Of a stretch of 64,000 nt of DNA, positions 9,834-20,479 are shown in pieces. Each line of letters opens with the position of its first letter. Position 1 is the stretch's first letter. Where the stretch lies: positions 4,526,001 through 4,590,000 of the forward strand of contig JACCLO010000003.1 of the NCBI GenBank assembly GCA_029448655.1, in the 5' to 3' direction. The position numbers and the translations under genes were made by a program. Origin of the DNA: Wolfiporia cocos (taxonomy: Eukaryota; Basidiomycota; Agaricomycetes; Polyporales; Phaeolaceae). Below the pieces are notes generated by a model, which saw nothing but the letters and a program-made list of their open reading frames with translations, was not told where the DNA came from and searched no databases.

Positions 9834-12365
9834 ATGTCTGACACCCGACTTGTCGACAACAAGGCAACTTTTTCTTCATTCTCACATATCCTAGATGTTC
9901 GAATACTACGCGCTCTCGCAGACTTAGGCTTTGCTCGGCCGACTCTAGTGCAAACGAAGGCTATACCCCTTGCTCTTGACAACCGGGACATTCTCGCGCG
10001 CGCTCGCACCGGAAGCGGAAAGACTGCCGCATATTGCATTCCACTAGTGCAGAAGGTTTTGAACGCGAAAGTTGTGGGTATGCATTATATTGCGCTTGTA
10101 GCAGTCCTCTGGACGGATCATCTGCTCCGACGATTGCTGCAGTACACATTCTGAATTTCTGGAAGTATACATGGGTCATGGCGATCCGGGCAGATGGCAG
10201 GTCCCGCCGACGACATGCTACTCACGCTGTAAGCGGAAACATTGCTGATACTCCATATTGCCTGCAGAATACATCACAAGACGACCGATCTAGTCAGGTC
10301 ACAAGGGGCTTGATCCTTGTGCCGACTCGCGAGCTATCAGAGCAGGTGTCTGCGCATCTCACCGCTCTCCTCGCATACTGTGAAAGAGAAGTTAAGGTCG
10401 TCAATGTTTCTGCGGGCACATCAATACAGCTACAACGGTATGTCTATAAGGAAATGGGGTAATGCCGAGGTTCTCATGTCAGGAGTAGGACACTGTTGTC
10501 AGACAACCCTGACATTGTTGTCGCCACGCCATCTCGTGCACTTGCGTTGCTGCAGTCCAAGGTGAATTGAATCGCTACTTCATTACCAGACATTTTCATC
10601 ATCTGACCCTGTATGAACCTAGACATTCTCTCTAAGCTCGCTCGATACCCTTGTCATTGACGAAGCCGACTTGATCCTGTCGTACGGTCACGACGAAGAT
10701 GTGCGACAGATCTTCAACGGAGGATATCTTCCGAAGGTTTTCCAGTCATTCTTGATGAGTGCCACCATGACGGAAGACGTCGAGGCACTCAAGGGTCTTG
10801 CGCTTCGCAATCCCGTACGTTTTGAGCGGATCTTGATATCGTTCTGAATTGACACGGAGCACCAGGCCATCCTGAAATTGGAGGAAGACGAGGACGAAGC
10901 GGCCAATCTTACTCAGTATTCTGTCCGGTACGTCAATCTTCATTGTAGCAATGCGTGTTTTGACCCTCTCAATTGTTCATTCAGATGCTCAGAAGTGGAC
11001 AAGTTCCTGCTTACGTACGTGATCCTGAAGCTCAGGCTCATCAAGGGAAAATGCATCCTGTTCGTGAATGACGTCGACCGGTGTTACCGGCTCAAGCTCT
11101 TCCTCGAACAATTCTCTATCAAGAGCTGTGTGCTCAACTCCGAGCTTCCTCTGAACTCTAGGTTGGTACACGGGCAACACTGCGTCATGTTGATTTCCTG
11201 ACGATGGCTCAGGTATCACGCAGTGCAGGAGTTCAACAAAGGCGTTTACGATTACATCATCGCGTCCGATGAGAGCGTCGGACGCGCGGAGCTGGATTCG
11301 GAAGACGAACAGGAAGAGCAAGAGGAGGGAGGAGGAGAAGTTGATGATGAGTGTAAGGCCCTTTGCTACTCCCTCGCTATCACTCACCGCTGCTCTAGTC
11401 ACCAGCACACAACGCGAGCCCCAGTCTCAAAAAACAGCCGCACCCTCCGACGGAGCAGCCAAAACAGACCAAGAGCAGGACCAAGCCTCTTCTTCCCGTC
11501 CGCTCAAACGCAAACGCGATGCTGACACCCCCGCCGACCCCTCCTCCTCCAAGTCCTCCAAGTCCAGCAAACGTAAGAACCGCCACCGGAACGACGCAGA
11601 GTACGGCGTCTCGCGCGGCGTGGACTTCATCGACGTCTCCTGCGTGATCAACTTCGACCTACCCTCCTCCGCGCGCGCGTACACGCATCGTGTCGGCCGC
11701 ACGGCACGTGCTGGCCGCACAGGCATGTCACTCTCGTTCGTCGTGCCCCGCGAGCAGTGGGGCAAGAACAAGGTCGTCGGATGCGTGGAGAGCGCGAAGC
11801 AGGACGATAAGGTATTTGCCCGGATCGAACGCGAGCAGGGCGCGAGGGGCAGCCAAATCCGAGAGTACAAGTTCGATATGAAGCAGGTGGAGGCGTTCAG
11901 GTACCGGATGGAAGACGCATTGAGGTCGGTGACGCGGATTGCGATCAAAGAAGCGCGTATTAAGGAGCTTAAGACGGAGATCTTGAACTCGGAGAAACTG
12001 AAGGTTCGCGTGCCAATGGTCGTTCTCAGGTCACTCTTACTAACGCTGTGCATTAGGCACACTTTGAGGACAATCCTCTCGACCTGGAGTATCTGCGCCA
12101 CGACAAGCCGCTGCGTCCGACAAGGATCCAGCCACACATGAAGCACGTGCCAAAATACCTCTTGCCCCGCATTGCACCTGTCAATAATGCTGAGGGTACG
12201 CTTGTAACTGATACGGGGAATGTAAACGGAGGAGACCCCGGGTATGTGCCGTTCAACAAAAATAGTTCACGCGGTCGTGGGCGCGGTAGGGGACGAGGAG
12301 GCAGAGGCGGGAGTTCCGGTAGGGGAAAGAAAAGGTCTGATCCGCTGAAGAAATTTGGGCGGTGA
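9834..12365 (+). CDS. DBP9: ATP-dependent DEAD-box RNA helicase Dbp9/DDX56 (9 exons, about 656 aa)
   Basis: Exons are 9834-10070, 10268-10437, 10483-10561, 10623-10814, 10866-10927, 10985-11161, 11213-11352, 11399-12003 and 12057-12365. Motifs appear in order: Q motif region FSSFSHILD...ARPTLVQ, Walker [27 protein letters not shown] (VIDEAD), SAT (LMSATMTED), and C-terminal [14 protein letters not shown] long acidic and lysine/serine-rich insert at about residues 300-415 splits the second RecA domain before [21 protein letters not shown], as in Dbp9 proteins, and the tail ends in an R/G-rich stretch. Yeast Dbp9 acts in the nucleolus in 27S pre-rRNA processing for the 60S subunit; that role is inferred here. 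Intron 1 (10071-10267, donor GTTGTG) is long and its donor is the least certain junction. The gene is convergent with the kinase gene, whose 3' end is 105 bp away. Confidence 0.92.
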
Positions 12366-12470
12366 GGAATATATATGTATGGCTTAGGGGTTACTCTGTC
12401 TATGTTTAGCGGGGATGTATGTGTGCAATTGCGATAACCAAGAAGATGAGATGATCGGGAGTAGTATGAG

Positions 12471-15216
12471 TTAGATGAGTTGGTCCCGTTTGCTGACCAC
12501 AGACGAGACTTTTCGCAGACGCGACTCGATGCTCGCAAGGTCTGCTAGCAATGTGTCGTATCTCCCCTCCATCTCCTCCATGAGCCCCCCTGACGACTTA
12601 CCGCCACGGCGTATTGGACTGCTATCGGGTGTAGGCGGGGGCGACGGCGCTTGAACGATTGGAGGGGTGATCGATTTCCTCCGTTCAGCGCCATTGCGCG
12701 TATGGTTTGGTCCTTTAGCCATCAATGGATTGTCGGAAGTAGAGGTAGGCGTCATAATCCTCCGCGCGAAGAGGGACATCGCAGAGCCGGGACGAGGACT
12801 GGGGCTGGGGCTGGGCGGAGCATCGGACTCAGACGCAGTGCACGACCTATCCGGTGTGAGCACCTCGAGCGCGCGGAGGTCCGCAGAGACAGTCGTTGTC
12901 GTCGTTGTTGCGACCGAGGCAGACAGGAGCGACGCGCCGAACGTGTCGTTCGTCTGCGTGACGCTCACCGTCGACTCGGAGCGGTACGAGATGTTGCCCG
13001 CGACGCCCACGACGGCGACGGAGCGGTCGAAGCGGAGCTCCTTGACGCGAGGCGCGTCCGGCCGCACGCTGAGCGAGCGCGAGGTGAGGACGCGCGGCTT
13101 GCGCCCGCTCTCGAGCACCTTCTTGCGTGCGCTCATGCCGATGCAGTTCACGAGCTGCTTCATCGCCTCGCGGTCGGACACGGGCCGGCGGGGGACCGTG
13201 CGCCTGACGGCGCTCGTAGGGGCAAGGGTCTGGAAGGGCGTTTGCATGCCTCCGCGGATGGGAGTGGCGAAGGCAAGGCGCTGGTTGAGAGGCGTTTTGG
13301 GCAGGACGTTGACCACGCCGTGGGAAAGCGGAGTGGCTGGAACAGAAAAGCGGGGTAGGGAACGAGGAGTGGCGATAGCAGCGGGGATGTTGGGAGCTGC
13401 CTGTTGTGGTGTATTGGTGAATGCGTCTTCCGGTGGTCCCCAGGAAAATCCAATAAATGCAGCTGTCGGTTGGTCACGTAGGATCGGCCGGCTAACGTTA
13501 CCCGGTGTCATGAGTAGATGAGCCGAGGTCGCGCGTTGATGCCGAGCGAAAGAGGCGTCTTGAGACAGTGTTTCGGAGGTCGCGCGTGTGGTAGATAGGG
13601 GCGAAGACTGAAAGAAAGCGGAGAATGCGAAGGGATGCGACGACTGTGAAGAACCCTCAGAGCAGTCCCCGGTAGATGTTTTCTCTGCAGGCGCGACAGG
13701 CATTGAGTATGTAAATTGAGGCAGATGTAAATCATGTGGCTTTTGCTCTGCAGAACTCGTTCGCCAGACAGTTCAATCGCATAGCTCTGAGAAATACGCA
13801 CTATCTGTCAGGCTTGACCAGTCGACACCACGAAAGTAGGGATGTTGTCGAATCTCATCGATGCTTGCACGACCTAAGCGCAACTCAGCACTAGTTAACA
13901 GCCTACAGCTTTGTCATTCTCTGATGTCTTCAGTCAGGCAGACGGTCAACTCACCGACGAAGTAGATCTTGTAGATGGGAAGATATATTGATAGATTTAC
14001 TGAACTTGAGATGCCGCTAATGTAACTATCACGTGAATGGCTGTCCAGGAGCAAAAATCTGGCACGCACATAGTGATCAGTGATTTTTAGGTACGTTTGA
14101 CGAATGTCATCAGCATAGAATGGCGCAACACCGTAAGCCATCTCATATAACATGGCTCCCATACTCCACCAATCAGTCTCGCGACCATATCCTCCGCTCG
14201 CTTTCGATGACGAAGACATGTTTTGATCAGACATCTCCAGAGCAACGAGGGCCTCCTCATGTGCCTGAAGAATATCGGGAGAGATGTAATCGCAAGTGCC
14301 GCAAGGAACCAGGCAATGTTGTCTCGGGAGTTTCTGGCTTCCATCTGGCTCGGGAGGCAGAAGCGGCGCCGCTGCACCAAAGTCAATTAGAAGGAGGTGA
14401 GAGCTGGGCGTAAGGACGAAGTTATGCGGCTTGATGTCTCTACAACAGCGACACAAGAGGATGTTTAGGGAAAGTGGTTTACATAATGTCAAGACGCACC
14501 GATGCACAAATCCTTGCGAATGACACCAGTGAACTGCACTGACCATTTGTGGCGCCCACCACCTTAAGTCCTGCTCCAACAGTTTGCCCTCGTGAGGACT
14601 AGACTCGAGCACGTCCCACAATGTGCCTCCTTCGGCATATTCCATGACGAGATTGAGATGTGATGGTGTCTGAAATGCGCACAGGAGATGAGGGGCCCAC
14701 TTGCATTTGGTCTCGCGCGCTCGCAGGAGAATGTCACGTTCGAGTTTCGGTGAGCATTGCTATTTTACCAAAGAATGCCAAGGTCAGTCATACGGTTGCG
14801 GTGTAAAGCCGGAGACCTGCCTCGCGAGTCTTCAGAGCAAACCGCTTTTCGATGGACTTGCGGACGTAAACACAATCGTCGAGTTTGCAAGTAACAACGT
14901 CGATCTATATGACACATGTAGGTGCGGAGGTTCTACAAAAACTGGAGTACATACCACTCCATACTGCCCGTACTCCAGAGTCCCTATGACATCTACATCC
15001 TTGTCGGAGAAGCGAAGAGCATCGACCTCTACCGTCTTCGCTGTGGCACAGTTCATCATTTGTTCAAATTCTATGAAGTGAAGACCAACCTGTCTTGCCA
15101 ATCACGTTCTGCCCATGCAGCAAACGGTCGAGCGCAAGAGCCTCGTCCTCTTCGTTTCCACTGCTGTTCAAGAGCGCACGCAGGAGAGACTTTCGTTTGT
15201 TCCATGGGTGAGACAT
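12471..15216 (-). CDS. AGC-family Ser/Thr protein kinase, DMPK/ROCK-like (8 exons, about 788 aa)
   Basis: Minus-strand exons are 15216-15090, 15040-14955, 14904-14821, 14759-14500, 14439-14070, 14016-13955, 13902-13802 and 13747-12471, in phase throughout. Residues about 1-55 form a DMPK-like helical lead (ALALDRLLHGQNVIGK). The kinase domain has ALK (lysine), LERDIL (helix C glutamate), HRDIKPHN, DFG, GTCDYISPDIL and TDWWSMG. The AGC tail carries RLGRASIDEIRQHPYFRG and the hydrophobic motif FIGFSWGPP. A serine-rich region follows, and the protein ends in a short coiled coil (MEEMEGRYDTLLADLASIES). The glycine loop IGTLEYGQYGV lacks the second glycine, and the APE motif reads SPD. Intron 3 uses a GC donor (GAG|GCAGGT). 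DMPK/ROCK/citron kinases regulate the actomyosin cortex and septation; that function is inferred. Confidence 0.85.
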
Positions 15217-15389
15217 TCAAAGGCATCGAGCATACAATACGCAGAAAGAGGCTCAATTACGCGGCGAGATTTTGGATGCAACGCGTGGCCCGGGCTGTGG
15301 TTCGGTTGAAACGCCACATGCTACGCGATCGAGATTAGATCACATGACATATATTCTGAAAACATGAATTTCCCTCGAGCACCGCTTAG

Positions 15390-15423
15390 CTTGAGCGCCA
15401 CAGCTGCTTGAGCGCCACAGCTG
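15390..15423. repeat. Perfect 17-bp tandem duplicate
   Basis: CTTGAGCGCCACAGCTG occurs twice back to back, about 175-205 bp upstream of the kinase start codon. Each unit contains the CAGCTG palindrome. Confidence 0.85.
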
Positions 15424-16609
15424 CACAAGTTCAAGCTCGAGCCGTCTTTGCTAGTCCGTACCCTGTGGCCTTCCTATCTGGAAATGCGATCAGGGCTACA
15501 TATCTGCGCCGACGTTACCTGAGCACTTGTCAGGCTATCTGCTTTCCTTTCCACCCACCCACTCCATCATCTTTTTCACATGTCAGGATTTGCTTGCTCG
15601 TTCCTACTCTTGCTCCCGACTTGAATTGCAGGTAGCATCCCTGCCCACGCAGACCTGCGCCGTGATAATATCGAGATCCTTTCTTGTATCTGTCCAGGCC
15701 GCCTCGATGCGAAAGCTAACACGATATCGACGATCAACGAGATAACGGAACCTCCGCGCTGTTACCACTGTCCTTTCGACCGCTGACGCTCTTATGGAGG
15801 GCTCTCAGCGTACTAGCTGAGACGAATTGTACAGAGATTGTCGCTGTCTTGGATGGCGAAGCCGTCCGACTGCTAGCAGGAAATCAGACTAGATGGTGGC
15901 TATAAATTGGACGACGTTTCGCCAATAGGCGCAAGCTCTATGATTCACGCGGTAAGCATATTGCATCTTCGTATCTGTAATCAAGACGTTCTCTTTTACC
16001 TGGCGGCGACTGGACAAAATTATATTTTCCTGAGCGCAACCGACTCATTTCTCATTGGTTGTGTTCATGATAAAATCTCTCTATTTGATAAGGCCTCCCG
16101 AACAAGTGTTATAGACTTAATACTGACTGAACATGGCTCGAGCATGGTCATGGTCATGCAAAAAGAACGGCATGTCCGTGCAGCACTTTTGTCAAGAACT
16201 TGACATGCCGTAGCAGTGATTTTCTGGCTCTATGTCTGGAACATTCTCTTCAAAGCGACAAGCGGAATGTATGCAACAGGTCTGTGCGTACGCTGACCTT
16301 TTCCAACAATTCATGTTTTCAGCCTGTGGAATGTGTATGTCACTGCTCTGGTTCCTCGATTAGAAGGCGAACGGTGTTGATTGGCGTCCGCCAGAGAGGT
16401 TTGATCTGTCATGCATCGTGCGCCCGTCATCTGCTCGTATGCAAAAACTAGCGTCACCAACGCCCACAGCTTCGTGCCTTTTTCTGTAGCGACCGCGACC
16501 ACCATTCATTCCCACTCTATTCTGAAGGTAAACTCGCCTCTCCCCCACCAAACGACGAGCTGACCTCCCATTCAGGATGCGCGATCATATCCTTCTCCCC
16601 ACATTCTGT

Positions 16610-16918
16610 TCAATCCAACCCCATGCATGCATCGTCAATGAAGTTTATCCACTCTTCCCAGGCACGCGATCGAATTCTTATCTCCCCCAATGATCGGATG
16701 TGTTCCCAGCAGGGTAGACGGGCGGCTCCTTTCACCTCCCGTTCGTGCGCAGTTCTCGTGCGCGCGAGGGTGGAGATATCAATAGCTGCCTTTAACCCCT
16801 CCACGTCTTCATCGCTAGTCTCGTAATCGTACTCATCTTCGTATAGATGCGCGTGTCTCTTTCGCCCTTCCGGCCAACGAGAGGCGAAAGGAGCCGCCTG
16901 TCTACTCTGTTCTCGCAT
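16610..16918 (-). CDS. Hypothetical protein, 102 codons (doubtful)
   Basis: This intronless frame begins MREQSRQAAPFASRWPEGRK, has an acidic patch (EDEYDYETSDEDVEGL) and ends WEEWINFIDDACMGLD. The composition is plausible for a protein, but I recognise no domain and no splice partner. It may be an exon of a lineage-specific gene or a chance frame. Confidence 0.25.
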   Translation of the reverse strand: MREQSRQAAPFASRWPEGRKRHAHLYEDEYDYETSDEDVEGLKAAIDISTLARTRTAHEREVKGAARLPCWEHIRSLGEIRIRSRAWEEWINFIDDACMGLD

Positions 16919-17233
16919 ACCAGATGTACTCGTGAAATGCTAAGCCCACCACATGATCTATACGTGATTGTAACCCCGCTCGTACCTGTGCACTGGACGT
17001 AGTAGCTTTTTGGACTTCTGACCAGCTCATGTTCACTAAAATAGGTTGGAGCTGATTGACACTGCTGCTAGCACATCACGCTTTCACATAGCTAGGCAAG
17101 ATGCGCTGTGATTAGACGCTACATATGCAAAACGCTGCGACATAGCTATGGCGGTACAAGATGTCATTGTGCAATCTTTCGTTAAACTATCCACGGGTGC
17201 TCTCAATCCTGCCCGATCTCTGACTTCGACGAT

Positions 17234-19329
17234 TCAAGCCACAGCTGTACTACCGAATTGCCGCTTTCTAAACATGACATGCGCACTTGTGTTTGGAACG
17301 ATTGCCGTCCCGAACCAGTGATCCTTGGGTCGTCGACCATCCTCGGTCTTGATGTCATAGTTGATGATGAGGTATGCAAGTATGGCCTTTAGCTCAATAG
17401 ACGCAAAGAACCGCCCTGGGCTACATGTGGTACCCAAAGACGCAAGGAATCAGCCTCAATTTAGCTTCAGCGGACTCGAACGCACCATGCAAGCTTCCCA
17501 TGACCGAATGCAATGTACTCTGAAGATGTATTGACGTACTGATGCTTCACGCTATTGCCCTCTGAGCTGGCGCGCATGTCCGAGAAGCGAAATGGGTTGA
17601 ATTCGTCTGGGTCCGCGTAGTACTCCTTATCGTGATGCAGTGGGAATGCGGCCGCGGCGCATATCGTCCCCGTCGGAATGAGCGTTCCGTCAGACAATGT
17701 AATGTCCTGCATTGCTTTCCGGATCAGTGCGACTGAGGTGTGCGTTGGTATATGCGAAGAGAGCGTCAATATATTCAACATACCACTGCCAATGCCGTAA
17801 AGGCGCTGTGTCTCCTTCAGGAAGCTGTCAAGTCTCCACAACTTGTTTATTGCAGCCTTAGTCCATCCGTCGGTCTTCACAGCAGCCTCAACCTCTTCAC
17901 GCAGAGGTTGCAGATACTGCTGGTTCGCTGCGAGACTGTATAGCGCGTGCGTGAGACTCTGCGGCGGGTATTTGGAAAGATCGATGTTTAATGTCAGAGG
18001 GGCAAACTAAAGCGTAGAAATCTCACACTCACACTCGAAGATGTGTGGGTCGCAAGGAAATTCGTGACTAGAAGCGCTTCAGCAATGAGGTCTGTGGAGC
18101 CTCCAGTCTCCTGTGCTCCTTCAACCAGCCAGGTCAAAAGGTCACACTGAGAGCTTGAGTTGAGGAATTCCGAGCAGGGTCAGCACGTCACCTACGGGCT
18201 TATCTGTCCAATCCTTGCCATGCTTCCGGAGCTCACTCTGTCGCTGCTCGACCACATTCCTAATTAGGGCTTTGAACCGTTTCATTGCGTTACGAGACCA
18301 AGGCAACACTGTGCCAACAGATCTGTACGACGATAACATTCAAATGCCATACACCGGGACTGTGGACGCGAAGTGGCTCACCGCTTCAAGAAATGTGGCA
18401 CGAATCCAAGGATGAACCGGGCCTTAGCCACTTCCCCAGTGAAGTTGATGATAATGTCCAAATGCTCTTGATTCCGGCCTGTAGCATGCATGATAAAGGA
18501 ATGTTCGTTTACTGTTTGAAAAAACGCGTACATGTTGGAGCGCCAACAAATGCACGATTGCTGACCTGTGCCACAATTTGCGTGATTGTAGCGTATCCCG
18601 GCAATTTGACCCATTCTGCGTGGCGAGCACGAATATATCATAGGAGCTATGTGTAATTGGAGTAGAATCATACCATCTCCTTTGACTGGTATTGCTTTGG
18701 GTATAGCAATAGCTATCTCGCTAATCATATCGGGGAGAAGCACGTCGAGGTTGCGCGTCAATGGTCCTTGAATGACCGGTACATGAATAGGTGTTTGAAT
18801 TAGACTAGCTGTAATTGTGTATTTTGTCTGTACCAGCTTATGCAAAAACTGTCAGTGACGAATGTGAAATCACAAAGATCGGATTTACCTCATGTGCTGC
18901 TTCGTAGAAGGACATCTTATCCTCAGGATACCTGCGCAGCTCTTCACACATGGCGGCGCCACACACGACAACCACCCATCGGTCGAACATTGGCACCCGG
19001 AATACCGAGCCCTTGTACTAGCAATAGTCCTCGTTAATGACTTGTTAGACAGTGAAGTTGAGAATCATCACATACCTTCCGGTATCCCTCTTGAAGATAA
19101 TCTTGCGCGTTCCGTGAAAATCGAACCGCGCCAACATATGAAAGTAATGGTTCCGACAGTTGAGGCACTATGGAAGGAATCGAGTACAGCTGCGTGTCCA
19201 GATGAGCTTCGTACACAACTGGACAGATGATTTGAAAAGAGTTACAGGATTCAATTTCCTGCAGAGATAATATAGTATGGCTAGAGCGGTCATAGGGAGG
19301 ACAAGAGCTTGTAACGTTGCCTCTGCCAT
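17234..19329 (-). CDS. Cytochrome P450 monooxygenase (11 exons, about 510 aa)
   Basis: Minus-strand exons are 19329-19246, 19189-19076, 19017-18889, 18848-18674, 18615-18532, 18478-18382, 18322-18196, 18146-18033, 17958-17784, 17732-17486 and 17420-17234. The N-terminus has a membrane anchor (LVLPMTALAILYYL), then EGYRKYKGSVFRVPMFDRW. The I-helix region reads LLVTNFLATHTSSS, the K-helix FLKETQRL (ExxR), the PERF-like segment FNPFRFSDMR, and the heme loop AFGHGKLACPGRFFA with its cysteine ligand at the 17486/17420 splice joint. The lack of an AG.ET I-helix signature fits the ATHTSS type common in basidiomycete P450s. Length is normal and every exon phase closes, so it looks intact. The substrate is unknown. 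A same-strand MFS transporter lies about 1.15 kb away (its 3' end faces the P450 start). Confidence 0.9.
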
Positions 19330-20479
19330 CTTGCACGGCACTGCCTGCCTATGCGAGTGTAAGACGCCTGCCGGTTTTGGGCAGGGACACTACGGTCGGC
19401 ACACGAGATCAGAACGAGATAATCCTGTGTCTTGCGAACGCGCGCGTAGGTAGGTAGTGTGAAATGTAGCTAAACGAAGAAGTATGAGTGCGGGAGATTA
19501 TGGGTGGTGCGCTGAGGAGGTGGTGGATGATCGATGAGGCCTGAGGGTTAAGAAAAACTGGGCCCCGACAGGACGACGTCGGGGCTTTAAGTACTGTATT
19601 TTGACAGCTGAACAAATAGATACATATCCTGCCATCCGGAATAGGTTATCGTGCAACCATACCAAGTAGGCGCCGACGAGATGGCGTGGTGAGTGATGTA
19701 TGATGAGTATGCGAGGCTTACAGCGAGCTACTCATAACGGTGTAGGGATCTGTGTTCATCTAGTCCAATGTATTGCTGAAATTGACGTAGCTTTATAAAT
19801 TAAGACAAGCGCTTGCACGCTACGGGACGGGAGTAGGAGGTGGCGGTCGTAGCAGACGTGACTTGCGGCAAGGTGACCTTAATAGAACTGGATGTCTGGG
19901 AAGCTAACATGCAGGCAGATGATCTAGTTGACGAAGTTCAGTCATATTTCGCTTTCAGGCCGTAATTAATGTCATCGTACCATTGGGTGAGAAGCACTCG
20001 ACATATCCGCACGGTCGCCGAGCAGAGTCGGCTTGGGGTTTGGGGTTGTGTGGCAGAATTGCAACCCGTGAGGTGGGGCATGTCAGTTGTGCATTCTCAG
20101 CATCGTTCTGTGACGATAGCCCGGGCGCATGTCTGACATGACTTGGAATCGAACCGAGGAAAGTGCCTGGCGCTCGTACCCGTTAGCGACATGTCACTGC
20201 CGATCAGGTCGAGAGAAGTAGGCTGCTACAGACGCCGAGAAGGCTCAGCTTCGAGGTTTAAAGCGAGAATGCAGCCTGCAGAGTGCGACCTGTCAATTCT
20301 ATTCAAGCACCTTGTGCTTACTTGTGACGCCTCGAGTAAGTCACCTCAATGAGTTTATGACGCTATTGACCCACTACTTTAATGCACTATATATCAGATT
20401 TCCTGCAAGCATCGCTACAACTGTGCCATGACATGTCGGTGTTCCTCTATCTCTATATTGTTTGTGTGCCACTATACCT
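19330..20479. other. Intergenic stretch between P450 and MFS genes
   Basis: About 1.15 kb on the 5' side of the P450 and the 3' side of the MFS gene. No open frame with family features and no repeat stands out. It should contain the P450 promoter. Confidence 0.5.

Larger units (their letters stand above)
15217..17233. other. Intergenic stretch, one weak ORF
   Basis: About 2 kb between the kinase and P450 genes. It contains a perfect 17-bp tandem duplicate (15390-15423), a 10-bp-arm inverted repeat (ACGGCATGTC at 16167, GACATGCCGT at 16202), and the open frame at 16610-16918, listed separately. I found no other family signal. Confidence 0.5.

Noticed and set aside
12667..13521. 284-codon plus-strand frame
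   Set aside because: Antisense to the last exon of the AGC kinase; no domain and low-complexity composition.
12471..13703. Separate 410-aa gene
   Set aside because: It begins with an in-frame continuation from the kinase exon at 13802 and contains the AGC hydrophobic motif FIGFSWGPP, so it is the kinase's last exon.
15066..15090. A 19-nt intron or a frameshift in the kinase N-terminus
   Set aside because: A 49-nt intron (15089-15041) with a normal acceptor joins the frames and gives the sequence VIGKTAKTVEVDAL, so no lesion is needed.
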